From the IMG/VR virus record IMGVR_UViG_3300027733_000217, positions 1 through 22,641 of that record: 22,641 nucleotides of DNA. One strand, given 5' to 3'. Shown piece after piece: positions 1 to 7,471 of this stretch (position 1 is the first letter of the stretch; the number at the start of each line of letters is the position of its first letter). The stretch comes from a virus. The notes beneath the pieces are model-generated. The model saw only the letters and a program-made list of their open reading frames with translations. It had not been told where the DNA came from and did not search any database. A program made the position numbers and the translations under genes.

Positions 1-693
1 GTTATATTGACCAGGAATGTTTCCGTTTGTTTGTCCGTTATTTATTTTAATCAGAGTTCCTTTTTCAGGTCCAGCATCTATTATCCATCTAGCTTCACTT
101 ACTTCATCAGTTAATGCAAACCAAATATTTGATTGAGGTACATTATTATAAATAAATGCATCTTCATCTGCAGAAGTAATTGTTACCAAATATCCCTTCT
201 GTCCTTTGAATGTTGTTGCTAATGCTGCATCTCTAGCTACTGTGTAATATGCTCCAGTTGATACGGGTTTATAAAAGTGTCCGTTTACACCATTAAAATA
301 ATATCCCGTTGGGTTTACAGTTGCTGCTACTGAAATATTAATATCTCCCGTTATTGTTCCTGTGTTTATCTTTAATGCTGATAATGCCGTATTGATACTA
401 GCCATTGTTCCAGTTACTACCAAACGAGTTTTATTACCCGTTAAAGTAAATCCACTTGCAGCAGTTAAACCTGTTATTGTTCCTAAAGAGAATGTTGTAC
501 CGGAAGGTGGATTAACTAAACTGATTGAAGTTAGTAAAGTTGCTGTTGCACTAAATCCAGTTAATTCAAATCCACTAGCATCTTGTCCCGTTGTATTGAC
601 GGTAAATGATTTAGGGTCTGGTGCATTTACTGCTTGCCCAAACCCTAAATTCACCATTAATATTAAAAATAAGAGAGTAACTAATTTTTTCAT
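1..693 (-). CDS. Secreted protein with C-type-lectin-like domain (3' end cut off by window edge)
   Basis: The first 231 codons of a minus-strand gene are present; it starts at ATG 693 and stays open to base 1. The N-terminus (MKKLVTLLFLILMVNLGFGQ) is a Sec signal peptide of Bacteroidota type. Residues 25-125 are rich in Thr, Ser, Gly and Val and look like a beta-sandwich stretch. From about residue 138 the sequence follows the C-type lectin fold: HFYKPV start, ARDAAL helix, GYLVTITSADEDAF, then IWFALTDE, ARWI and a GPEKG turn. The rest of the domain lies outside the window. It starts 4 bases after the stop of the 555-aa secreted protein upstream, so the two are probably co-transcribed. C-type-lectin folds act as receptor- or glycan-binding modules in phages, but a signal peptide is unusual for a virion protein. 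The ligand is unknown. The domain call is by eye from motif order. Confidence 0.72.
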   Translation of the reverse strand, partial: MKKLVTLLFLILMVNLGFGQAVNAPDPKSFTVNTTGQDASGFELTGFSATATLLTSISLVNPPSGTTFSLGTITGLTAASGFTLTGNKTRLVVTGTMASINTALSALKINTGTITGDINISVAATVNPTGYYFNGVNGHFYKPVSTGAYYTVARDAALATTFKGQKGYLVTITSADEDAFIYNNVPQSNIWFALTDEVSEARWIIDAGPEKGTLIKINNGQTNGNIPGQYN

Positions 694-697
694 TTTA

Positions 698-2365
698 TTA
701 TTCTACGATTAAGTTTACTTTGTTACCACTAGCATCTACTGCATCTGAAAGAACAGTAAAGAATAAACCAGTTGTATTTTGTAAAGGTACTTTTGAAGTG
801 AACATTAATTTGTATGGAGTACCCACTTTAATCTTTGATGTTTTGTTTTGGTCTATTGAACCGAATGTTAATCTTCCGTTATTATGAGTTGAAAAGTTTG
901 TCATTGTATTACCAGTATCAAATACTACATTATCCAAAGTTAATTTAGAATCATCGTAGTTCATTATTACTTGCAATCCAGCCAAATCAGCTGCTGTTAA
1001 TGTACCAACTAATACTACGCTTGTTCCTGAAATTGAAGAAACTAAACTTAATGTTGAGTTTGCTAATTTAGCCGGCTGATATGCTATTGTTGCAAATGAT
1101 GCTACCGAATTAACTGAATTAGCTTTTACACTAATTGTACTTCCAATTGGATTAACACTCATACCAGTAACTGCTCCAGTTATTGAAGCTGGGTCAGTTG
1201 AGTTTGAGTAATCCAAATCTCCACCATATGCGAAAGCAAAATCATTTGTTTGTGTTGCTGATGTTACTTCTATAATGTTATCAGTTAAAACTCCAGTGTG
1301 CCATACATCCTTTTTACCATATAAGAAGTTGAATGAAGTTGCTGCTTTAGTTGGTATCTTAGCTTTTGCTGCTATATCAATTCCCATTACATAAGAGAAT
1401 AGATTGTATGCATCATCGTTACCAAATGTACTATTAGCAATTGTTACATTACCAATTTTCTTTTCTAATGTTGGATATTGGAAATAGTTTGTAGTACCAT
1501 TGATACCAACAGATGCGTTTTGTAAGAATGCTTTATATGCATCAGATACAGTTACAATATTATCTAAATAAGCCGTACCAATTGCTGGAGTTATTATTAC
1601 ACCAAATTTATCACCCACTTTTGGTTTTGTGAAAGAAGCGATACCAGTTGTACTAAAGTTAGCAGTTTCTATTACAGTCCCTGCCATATTAACAGTACCA
1701 TTAGTATTAAGTGGATATAGTTTTGCGGTTAAGTATTTTACCGAAGTATCTGTTGATGGGAAAGCTACTCTTACATTAAATGCTGCCAAACCACCAGTTA
1801 CAGTTCCTAAAGAAACTGCGGTACCTGTTGTTGTAATTGGTGAAATGTATGCACCACTTGCGTTATATGAATATGCTAAATCTAATTTGTGAATATCAGT
1901 ATAATCTTCTTTAGCCAATACAATATATTTTTGTGTTGCTATAATCCCATCAACACTAGCATCAGTTCTTTGTACAGTCAATTGTCCAGCATTCCAATCA
2001 GAGTTTACTGCGTAAGCCCAAGGAGATACTTGATATTGCTCATACAATGAAGTTGCTACTTTGTTGTTAGTAGTGTTTGGTGTGAAACCATAGTTACTCC
2101 AACCTGTGTAGAATGTTTGAGATGAAGTACCTTGTGAGAATGTAGTTGATACATAACTCAAAGCCTTATTATTGAATCGGTATCTTAACCAAAAATAACG
2201 GGGAGTAGTTGTTCCTTTCGCAACGGTGTACTTTATAGAAATGGTATCACCCACTTTATAAGGTGCTGCCGTTGTAATAGCTTGGTCCACAGTCAATTGT
2301 GCCTGTGCCGTAAATGATGATAGGGATATAACTAGTACCCCTAAAATTGTTAATAATCTTTTCAT
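698..2365 (-). CDS. Large secreted protein with C-terminal cohesin-like domain
   Basis: A 555-residue protein with a clear signal peptide (residues 1-22, cleavage expected after AQA). The mature part is Thr, Ser, Asn and Val rich with few charged residues, as in extracellular beta-sandwich proteins. Residues about 429-555 resemble a cohesin-type module: a LAGLQVIMNYDDSKLTL strand pair, then GRLTFGS, then a final strand with TGLFFTVLSDAVDASGN. The N-terminal part (KVGDTISIKY, then FWLRYRFNNKALSYV) may be a second related domain. It lies 1 base after the membrane-protein gene upstream and 4 bases before the lectin-like gene, suggesting one three-gene operon. Enzymatic motifs were not seen. It could be a virion or adhesion protein, or a protein displayed by the infected cell. 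The export signal is well supported; the cohesin similarity is moderate. Confidence 0.7.
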   Translation of the reverse strand: MKRLLTILGVLVISLSSFTAQAQLTVDQAITTAAPYKVGDTISIKYTVAKGTTTPRYFWLRYRFNNKALSYVSTTFSQGTSSQTFYTGWSNYGFTPNTTNNKVATSLYEQYQVSPWAYAVNSDWNAGQLTVQRTDASVDGIIATQKYIVLAKEDYTDIHKLDLAYSYNASGAYISPITTTGTAVSLGTVTGGLAAFNVRVAFPSTDTSVKYLTAKLYPLNTNGTVNMAGTVIETANFSTTGIASFTKPKVGDKFGVIITPAIGTAYLDNIVTVSDAYKAFLQNASVGINGTTNYFQYPTLEKKIGNVTIANSTFGNDDAYNLFSYVMGIDIAAKAKIPTKAATSFNFLYGKKDVWHTGVLTDNIIEVTSATQTNDFAFAYGGDLDYSNSTDPASITGAVTGMSVNPIGSTISVKANSVNSVASFATIAYQPAKLANSTLSLVSSISGTSVVLVGTLTAADLAGLQVIMNYDDSKLTLDNVVFDTGNTMTNFSTHNNGRLTFGSIDQNKTSKIKVGTPYKLMFTSKVPLQNTTGLFFTVLSDAVDASGNKVNLIVE

Positions 2366-2366
2366 A

Positions 2367-3017
2367 TTATTTTTTTCCCAATAATTTTGTTATTAGCTTA
2401 TCGGATGCTTTTTTCAATGCGTTGCTAAGAGAGGTTTGATTGAATTTTCCACCCTCATCAACTATTAACGTAGACATTGAGATTTCTGATGATGATTCTT
2501 CAACCACTATCTCTTTCTCTTTCTTTCCTTCTTTATATAGGATACCTTGCAATCTAACTACCACTTCTTCTTCTCCTTTATGGAATACTGAAATGTTGGT
2601 TTTTGTTGTAAGTACGTCCAAATAAACAATATTAACTTTTAAGTGATATTTTGCATCTTGCGAAAGGTCATATCCCTTTTCTTGGATATATTCCTCTAAG
2701 ATGTTTTTTACTCCAAATGCAAGATTACGATTTCCTGCTAATTTACCAATCTTAACTTGGTTTTCTACACCATCAACCCATACATGTTCTTCAGCAACAT
2801 ACATAATGTTACCTGGTGAATTTTTAAATGTACCATCAAATTTCCAGCTTAACTCATTAACAATTGTTCTAGTTAATTCAGTTTTACCAGATACTTCCAA
2901 TACTACCATAAATATTTGAAATGCTAATGCTAGCACTACAAATACACAAGCTAATTTAACAAATAGCAATGCTAATTGTTCTTTCCAATTTAGTACAAAC
3001 GCTTTAATGTAAGACAT
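2367..3017 (-). CDS. Membrane-anchored protein of unknown function
   Basis: 216 residues. One hydrophobic helix at about 14-38 (ALLFVKLACVFVVLALAF) follows a short N-terminal segment, so this is a signal-anchor protein with the bulk (40-216) probably in the periplasm. The soluble part alternates beta strands (YHLKVNIVYLDVL, EEEVVVRLQGILY) and ends in an amphipathic helix (LSNALKKASDKLITKLL). This broadly recalls small YajG- or CsgG-like envelope lipoprotein domains, but the resemblance is weak and no function is assigned. It is the first gene of the exported-protein operon, with a leader of about 100 bases after the terminator at 3113-3152. No TTTG-class promoter was found upstream. An AATATTTATC sequence (complement of 3133-3142, in the terminator loop) is a weak second-class promoter candidate. 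Confidence 0.6.
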   Translation of the reverse strand: MSYIKAFVLNWKEQLALLFVKLACVFVVLALAFQIFMVVLEVSGKTELTRTIVNELSWKFDGTFKNSPGNIMYVAEEHVWVDGVENQVKIGKLAGNRNLAFGVKNILEEYIQEKGYDLSQDAKYHLKVNIVYLDVLTTKTNISVFHKGEEEVVVRLQGILYKEGKKEKEIVVEESSSEISMSTLIVDEGGKFNQTSLSNALKKASDKLITKLLGKK

Positions 3018-3112
3018 AATTTTTACCTTTTAGTTATTACCATAACCAATTGCGGTAACATAGTTAATGAAATTTATTAAAAAAACCTATTGAGAGGGAA
3101 CGTATTTTGGAC

Positions 3113-3152
3113 AATAAAAAAGGTTATCCAATGATAAATATTGAATAACCTT
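3113..3152 (-). terminator. Intrinsic terminator after the sigma / Dps-like operon
   Basis: Bases 3120-3127 (aaggttat) pair with 3145-3152 (ataacctt), and an inner caat/attg pairing (3129-3132 with 3140-3143) extends the stem. Read on the minus strand the hairpin is followed by a T-rich tract (complement of 3113-3121). It lies 27 bases past the stop codon at 3179, where transcription from the 4596 promoter would end. Confidence 0.75.
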
Positions 3153-3178
3153 AAAATAGTATTAATTGTAGTGTTAAA

Positions 3179-3601
3179 TTATTGTAGATTAACTAATTTG
3201 TATTTTGTAGAGTATAAAAGTTGTGAAATGTTATCTATTTGGTTTTGTATCCAAGAATCTTGCAATTTAGTATCTTGTCTTTCCTTTTCTAAGAATGTAC
3301 AAAGATTTGTGAAATATTTGATTATATTTTCAACAGAAGCATCATTATCTAAATTGTTTACTTCTTTGAATTCTATGATTCCGTATTTTCCTTGGTATGA
3401 TTCTACTAAACCATCAATTATACCTACTATTTCATCATAGTATGTATTTAATGCAGAATGTGCTGCAAATGCTCCCGGTCCTTTAACTCTTAGATGAAAC
3501 ACATGCGCTTGTGTACGGCTGTGAAAAAACATTGATGCTATTCGTTCCATAAAAATACTTAATTTACCATTATAAGTATTCGTCTTCCCAAAATTCATCA
3601 C
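3179..3601 (-). CDS. Ferritin/Dps-like phage protein (DUF5856-type)
   Basis: 140 residues, helical. The segment AHVFHLRVKG then AAHSALNTYYDEIVGIIDGL and ESYQGKYGI (residues 32-75) matches the pattern of a family of phage proteins related to Dps/ferritin: His33, His36, His48, Asp56/Glu57, Asp63 and Glu67 have the spacing of ferritin-like metal ligands. The C-terminal half is a second long helical region. Iron binding or DNA protection is therefore possible, but unproven here. The start at 3601 overlaps the sigma-factor gene by 32 bases; an internal Met at residue 18 is an alternative start that keeps the whole domain. It is the last gene of the operon before the terminator at 3113-3152. Confidence 0.6.
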   Translation of the reverse strand: MMNFGKTNTYNGKLSIFMERIASMFFHSRTQAHVFHLRVKGPGAFAAHSALNTYYDEIVGIIDGLVESYQGKYGIIEFKEVNNLDNDASVENIIKYFTNLCTFLEKERQDTKLQDSWIQNQIDNISQLLYSTKYKLVNLQ

Positions 3602-4292
3602 TTTTTGATGTAATCATTCCGTGGTCTAAATAATCATTTAAAAGTTTTCGTTGATGTTTTTTCATTTCATTTACTACTTTTGTAATATAATGAGTCTTAC
3701 AATCCGTCATTTCTCTGATTAAAAGATATAGATGTTTTTTATTAAAGTTTTCAATATATTTACTTCTACGGAATAATTCTAATACTGCATCTGCTATTTG
3801 TATATCTCTTTTCTTTGTGAATACTCTAGTAAGATTTTGGTCCCAATATTTTAGCATCAATTCTTTAAATTCATTTAGTTCTTCGCCAAACTCCTCCTCT
3901 TTAAAATCATTTTCAGGATTCCAACTTTCAGGCATTTCTGATATAGGGGTTGTTTTTTTAAAGCGTTTATAATTACCATTATTTTTAAGAATCAAATGAT
4001 TCTTTGCAACAATACTAAAATAAGAGAAAGCTTTACCCTTTCCTTCCTGAAACATATGTATTTTTTCAATTAATGTAGATACCACTTCCATTTGAATATC
4101 CGATTTGGGTACATCAAAATATGAAAATTTGAAAGTATTTAAAATATTTTCAGCCAATTTCTCAAAAGCATATTGAATACTTTCAACATAAATTTTATTT
4201 CGCCTTGCAAAGTCTGTTGATTTGTTATATTCAATAATTGCGTTTTCTGTGTCTTGGCTAAAATAAATTTTGTTCTTTCTTTTACGTGGCAT
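3570..4292 (-). CDS. gp55-like late-transcription sigma factor
   Basis: 240 residues with a sigma-70 region-2-like core at about 40-112: a helix with AFEKLAENILN, a short aromatic segment (FKFSYFDVP), SDIQMEVVSTLIEKIHMF, then KGKAFSYFSIVAKNHLI, closely following the 'FD...NPFAYFTQI' pattern of T4-type gp55. A basic stretch (NYKRFKK, 106-112) follows. Residues about 160-220 are helical and basic (LYLLIREMTD, ITKVVNEMKKHQRKLL) and could be a region-4-like or core-binding part. In T4, gp55 directs RNA polymerase to late promoters together with the sliding clamp. It sits 2 bases after the membrane-protein gene, under the host-like promoter at 4596-4627. A second, TTTG-less promoter motif occurs elsewhere in the window and is a candidate target. 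The call is by motif layout, not alignment. Confidence 0.75.
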   Translation of the reverse strand: MPRKRKNKIYFSQDTENAIIEYNKSTDFARRNKIYVESIQYAFEKLAENILNTFKFSYFDVPKSDIQMEVVSTLIEKIHMFQEGKGKAFSYFSIVAKNHLILKNNGNYKRFKKTTPISEMPESWNPENDFKEEEFGEELNEFKELMLKYWDQNLTRVFTKKRDIQIADAVLELFRRSKYIENFNKKHLYLLIREMTDCKTHYITKVVNEMKKHQRKLLNDYLDHGMITSKSDEFWEDEYL

Positions 4293-4294
4293 TT

Positions 4295-4576
4295 TTAGAT
4301 TTCGTTTTTATAGGTTTCTATGAGATTAATAATTTCTTTATAAGCTCCTCCAACTTCATCATCGGATTCAAAAGCCCCCTTAATATCATATTCTCTCATT
4401 TGCTCTAGTAAACTTTTTAATTTATTTAGAGTTTCTTGTCTTTCATTTTGAACAATATACAATACATCATTTAATTTTTCATTTTCTTTTATCACATTTA
4501 ATCCTTTACCAATAAGGATTATATTTAAAACAATAGATGCTGGTAATAATATTACCATTAAAAACATTTCAATCAT
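4295..4576 (-). CDS. Small single-pass membrane protein with coiled coil
   Basis: 93 residues. Residues 4-24 are a hydrophobic helix (FLMVILLPASIVLNIILIG). The rest is charged and helical with heptad-like spacing (LNDVLYIVQNERQETLNKL), ending in an acidic tail. The layout resembles phage-encoded small inner-membrane proteins with a cytoplasmic coiled coil. No family is recognised. It is the first gene of the operon that also holds the gp55-like sigma factor and the Dps-like protein; the promoter box ends 19 bases before its ATG. Confidence 0.6.
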   Translation of the reverse strand: MIEMFLMVILLPASIVLNIILIGKGLNVIKENEKLNDVLYIVQNERQETLNKLKSLLEQMREYDIKGAFESDDEVGGAYKEIINLIETYKNEI

Positions 4577-4595
4577 ATTAATTTAATTAATTATA

Positions 4596-4627
4596 CAAAT
4601 ATACAACTTTTTATTGAAACTACCAAA
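4596..4627 (-). promoter_or_regulatory. Host-like promoter for the sigma-factor operon
   Basis: On the minus strand: TTTG (4627-4624), exactly 20 bases, then TATATTTG (4603-4596), matching the Bacteroidota consensus TTTG ... TAnnTTTG. The -33 box touches the stop codon of the gene ending at 4629, so this promoter is squeezed between two operons. Confidence 0.75.
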
Positions 4628-4628
4628 T

Positions 4629-4865
4629 TTAAGCCTCCCCCATTTGATTTCCAAATATTTTACCTTTCAAATAATCAATTTCAACTTCTTCTCTGGCTTT
4701 ATCTAATTCAGATTGAGCCCATTCCATTTTAGCTAAAAATCGGACATCAAGATTTTTTTCTTTTACTTTTTTAGTTTCAATTAATTCATCTACTAAGGCT
4801 TCTACTAGCATTTGTAAGGTTAGTATTCTTTTATTTTGTGCTGCTATTAAATCGTGTGGTGTCAT
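4629..4865 (-). CDS. Small helical protein of unknown function
   Basis: 78 residues, predicted to be almost all helix with coiled-coil character (ILTLQMLVEALVDELIETKK, then AKMEWAQSELDKAREEVEID). No catalytic motif or family is recognised. Its ATG overlaps the upstream stop codon by four bases (ATGA), so it is probably translationally coupled to the 81-aa gene. It is the last gene of the long operon that starts at the UV endonuclease. Confidence 0.6.
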   Translation of the reverse strand: MTPHDLIAAQNKRILTLQMLVEALVDELIETKKVKEKNLDVRFLAKMEWAQSELDKAREEVEIDYLKGKIFGNQMGEA

Positions 4866-5107
4866 AAATAGGATCCTGTTTGTGCGTACATTAATGGATT
4901 AGTTGATATTTCCTCTTGCCAATTTTTTTCTTTATATTCTTGTCCAAACGCTTTCTTAACCGATAACGATGTATATCCCATAGCCCCTGCCATCCTAACA
5001 CACATTCTTTTGTATTCCCAAACATCCATATCGTTTGGTACTTCAAATTCTATTTTTGAAGCTTCTCTATTTTCGGATGCATCTATAATAAATATTAAAT
5101 TTGCCAT
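4862..5107 (-). CDS. Small conserved-looking phage protein, function unknown
   Basis: 81 residues. It opens with a beta strand (ANLIFIID), then a second (SKIEFEVP), an Arg/Met-rich helix (WEYKRMCVRMAGAMGY) and a polar C-terminus. The shape could be a small alpha/beta fold, but no family is recognised. It lies between the deformylase-like gene (10 bases upstream) and the 78-aa gene, with which its stop overlaps. Confidence 0.55.
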   Translation of the reverse strand: MANLIFIIDASENREASKIEFEVPNDMDVWEYKRMCVRMAGAMGYTSLSVKKAFGQEYKEKNWQEEISTNPLMYAQTGSYL

Positions 5108-5117
5108 TTGTTTAAAA

Positions 5118-5690
5118 TTAAATTTGTTTCCATCCCTTTTGTAAATAGGAATCTAATTTTTTAGATTTTACAAATTCCATTTCATCATTAGGTCCTTGTA
5201 ACATTACTCTTTCATTTCTACCCGGCTCTTTATCTTTTGTAACAGTTTCGGAATATTGTCTTATAGAATTTGTAATATCAATACCATTAATAGCATCTAT
5301 CAATCTTTGTACCAATACAGCTTCCATCAACCCTTTATCTCCAAAGAATTCATCAGAATCTTTCCATTCATTTTTTTCTGCTTTAAATTCTACTTTACCT
5401 AAATTATCTGTATTGACTATAAGATATGGAAAGCGAATTGTTTTGCGAATCTTTTCTTTATTAGAATCTTTTTCAAAATAAACTAGAGGTTGCTCTGATG
5501 TTTTTTCTATTATAGGATTTACTAATGTTAGTTCATCTTCTACATTTCCCAATCTAATTGTTACAATTCTTTTATCAATATTAGCGTCAGCTGCGGTAAA
5601 CATAAATCCTTCCAATTTTGATATTTTATTTTTATAATCCGAAATATCGTCTTGAGTAATAGGCGATTCTTTAATTTTGTGTACTTTCAT
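5118..5690 (-). CDS. Peptide-deformylase-like protein lacking the active site (tentative)
   Basis: 190 residues. The order of segments follows peptide deformylase: GFMFTAADANIDKRIVTI (28-45) in place of the GLAAxQxG...KRI motif, LTLVNPIIEKTSE (55-66) in place of the INP...S strand, VYFEKDS (70-76) where the family has E-G-C-L-S, IVNTDNLGK (91-99), and AVLVQRLIDAING (124-136) where the family has LQHExDHLNG. The two metal His and the catalytic Glu would be Arg129, Ala133 and Leu130, and the metal Cys is absent, so it could not work as a normal zinc or iron deformylase. The last 35 residues (ending SYLQKGWKQI) are an extra tail seen in other phage proteins. Phages often encode active deformylases, so this may be a repurposed relative. 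The reading is by eye; an unrelated fold is possible. It overlaps the upstream 62-aa gene by 20 bases. Confidence 0.5.
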   Translation of the reverse strand: MKVHKIKESPITQDDISDYKNKISKLEGFMFTAADANIDKRIVTIRLGNVEDELTLVNPIIEKTSEQPLVYFEKDSNKEKIRKTIRFPYLIVNTDNLGKVEFKAEKNEWKDSDEFFGDKGLMEAVLVQRLIDAINGIDITNSIRQYSETVTKDKEPGRNERVMLQGPNDEMEFVKSKKLDSYLQKGWKQI

Positions 5691-5859
5691 TTTTTTTATT
5701 TTTAATATGTTCTTCTATTTTGTTTGTTATATAATCTATTGTTCCTTCAGGTCCTTCAAATCCCTCATACTTTAAGTATATTTTAATTTTTTCAGGATTT
5801 TCTTCTAATTCTTTTTTAAGTTCTTCCAATGAAGGAAGATGTTTTGTTATATATGTCAT
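5671..5859 (-). CDS. Small acidic/basic protein of unknown function
   Basis: 62 residues, Lys and Glu rich: LEELKKELEENPEKIKIYLK, then a Gly-containing turn (EGFEGPEG), then ITNKIEEHIKNKK. Two helices joined by a loop are likely. No family is recognised. Its start overlaps the stop of the cupin gene by one base and its end overlaps the next gene by 20 bases, which fits translational coupling and supports it as a real gene. Confidence 0.5.
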   Translation of the reverse strand: MTYITKHLPSLEELKKELEENPEKIKIYLKYEGFEGPEGTIDYITNKIEEHIKNKKNESTQN

Positions 5860-6245
5860 TATTCTAAATCACTTGGTTGGTTTCGGTAAATTCTATAACT
5901 ATCTTCATCAAAGTGTTGAGTACTAACTTCAAAGATAGTTGCTTCTTCAGTTAATGCGGTAAGTTGATGTGGTAATCCTTTTTTAATTTCAACAATATCT
6001 CCTTTTTGTAATTGTGTATAACATCGTTCTCCATTTTCAGTATCAATCCAATCAAATTGAAATGCTCCACTTTGAACATACCAAGTTTCATCTTTAATCA
6101 TATGATAGTGCATTGAAAACTTATCTCCTGAATTATTAAATACTAATAACTTTCCACAATAATCCGTATCGTTATGTATGCAAAGTTCATATCCCCACTT
6201 CTTTTCAATTCGTTTAGGAGTTTGTATTTTTACATCGTATATCAT
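5859..6245 (-). CDS. Single-domain cupin protein
   Basis: 128 residues forming one cupin barrel. Motif 1 is SMHYHMIKDETWYVQSG (44-60), with His46, His48 and Glu53 as metal ligands. Motif 2 is KGDIVEIKKGLPHQ (81-94), with His93. The start (KKWGYELCIHN, YCGKLL) is like the cupin half of type II phosphomannose isomerase and related sugar-nucleotide enzymes, but the nucleotidyltransferase half is absent. It may act on a small sugar or act as a sugar-binding protein; the substrate cannot be read from the sequence. It sits directly after three 2OG-Fe(II) oxygenases in the same operon (1 base spacing), so a shared modification pathway is possible. Confidence 0.75.
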   Translation of the reverse strand: MIYDVKIQTPKRIEKKWGYELCIHNDTDYCGKLLVFNNSGDKFSMHYHMIKDETWYVQSGAFQFDWIDTENGERCYTQLQKGDIVEIKKGLPHQLTALTEEATIFEVSTQHFDEDSYRIYRNQPSDLE

Positions 6246-6246
6246 A

Positions 6247-6864
6247 TTATAATTTTAATTCAGTTAAACCTTTAGCATCTCCAATAGTTCCTCTAAAAAA
6301 TGAATTGAATGCTAAACTTATTCTTGTATCCTCATTTTTAACAGGTGGTACTCTATGATAAAGACCAGATGGAAATAATAATAAATCATATGTTTCTATT
6401 GTAAACGAACATTCTGGAGTGTTAAAATCGTTTCTTTTTTTTGTAAGAATTTCATATTGATTTTGAGAATCGGGTTTATTAAAAATAATTTCATCATATT
6501 TTTTATTTGCACTCATATAAAATACACCACTAATAATACTATTTGGATGTGTATGTGCATGATGAAATTCACCTTTTTTTGTATAGTTAATCCAAGATTG
6601 AGTTAATTCTAAATTACATGTATTAAAAGATGGACAATATATCTTTTCAAAATATGAATCTAAACAGCTTTGACAAAACTTAAATATATCTTTCATAGAT
6701 TCATCGTTTAAGATGTAGTTATCTTTGGTAGTATAATTTCCATAATTTTTATTAATTTCATTTTTTATTTCATCAAAAAAAGTTATTTCAATATTATTGA
6801 ATTTCCTTGGGAATTTGTATTTTATTACTGGGGTTGGAAATATAGTATATAATTTACCTTCCAT
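6247..6864 (-). CDS. 2OG-Fe(II) oxygenase, phage type
   Basis: 205 residues with the signature of the phage-rich 2OG-Fe(II) oxygenase group (PF13759-like): QSWINYTKKGEFHHAHTHP (89-107), SGVFYM, then LLLFPSGLYHRVPP (161-174) and TRISLAFN (180-187). Likely iron ligands are His104 or His106 and distal His170; Arg181 should bind 2-oxoglutarate. The usual HxD is read here as HxH. The substrate (protein, nucleic acid or small molecule) is unknown; such genes are common in T4-like marine and freshwater phages. It is the most divergent of three neighbouring oxygenases and overlaps the second by one base. Confidence 0.8.
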   Translation of the reverse strand: MEGKLYTIFPTPVIKYKFPRKFNNIEITFFDEIKNEINKNYGNYTTKDNYILNDESMKDIFKFCQSCLDSYFEKIYCPSFNTCNLELTQSWINYTKKGEFHHAHTHPNSIISGVFYMSANKKYDEIIFNKPDSQNQYEILTKKRNDFNTPECSFTIETYDLLLFPSGLYHRVPPVKNEDTRISLAFNSFFRGTIGDAKGLTELKL

Positions 6865-7469
6865 TATTTATGCTTTAAAGAAAAATTTGTTGTCAATACC
6901 CATCTACGTTCATTTGAATTATTTGGTTCTGTTCTATGTCTTAACCAACCAGGAAATATTAAAACATCACCAGTTTTTGCAGGTACTTTTTTCCACATCC
7001 ACAATTCTTCATTTTTATTATGTAATGTAAATCCTCTATAATGTTCCAGTGGATTTTTAAATTCAATATACCCCCCGTTTTCAGGAAGATTTAAATAAGT
7101 GGTTGCAACTAATATAGTAGACCCATGATGATGCTCTTTTGTATAACCAGTATTATCATGATAATTTACCCAAGATTTTATAAAATTATAATCATACGCC
7201 TCAAATAATTCCCATTCTTTTTTTATAATATGATTTGCTATTGGAACTAACCACTTATAAAAATCTTCAAATTCTGGTTGAATATGTGGATTATTTGGAT
7301 TGCTGACTGAACTTGATGCGTTACCATTTTCTAAATATGATAATCCTTTACTATCTTCTATTAGTTTTTGACATATCGGTTCTAACTTATCCCAATTAAA
7401 ATTATTGTAATGGGTTTTAATAATCAATGGTTCAAACGGATTTACATCTATAAGTTTTGGTGTATTCAT
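6864..7469 (-). CDS. 2OG-Fe(II) oxygenase, phage type (tandem copy 2)
   Basis: 201 residues. KSWVNYHDNTGYTKEHHHGS (98-117), VATTYLNLPENGGYIEFKNP (121-140) and GDVLIFPGWLRHRTEP (167-182) give the iron ligands (His113 or His115, and His178), with Arg188/Arg189 for 2-oxoglutarate. The N-terminal half (PKLIDVNPFEPLIIKTHY) is clearly homologous to the next gene upstream, whose protein opens AKLIDITPFGPTIIKVHY, so the pair arose by tandem duplication. The substrate is unknown. Confidence 0.8.
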   Translation of the reverse strand: MNTPKLIDVNPFEPLIIKTHYNNFNWDKLEPICQKLIEDSKGLSYLENGNASSSVSNPNNPHIQPEFEDFYKWLVPIANHIIKKEWELFEAYDYNFIKSWVNYHDNTGYTKEHHHGSTILVATTYLNLPENGGYIEFKNPLEHYRGFTLHNKNEELWMWKKVPAKTGDVLIFPGWLRHRTEPNNSNERRWVLTTNFSLKHK

Positions 7470-7471
7470 AA

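Noticed and set aside
362-712. Plus-strand open frame of 116 codons
   Set aside because: It lies opposite the signal-peptide and lectin-like gene on the minus strand, which has the coherent protein motifs.
1629-1892. Plus-strand open frame of 87 codons
   Set aside because: Antisense shadow of the 555-aa secreted protein; no start context, promoter or motif.
2440-2919. Two plus-strand frames of 61 and 72 codons
   Set aside because: Both are antisense to the 216-aa membrane-anchored protein and look like translated reverse complement.
3049-3058. Ten-base word attgcggtaa shared with 18515-18524
   Set aside because: Ten-base matches are expected many times by chance in a window of this size, and the two lie in opposite orientation to their genes.
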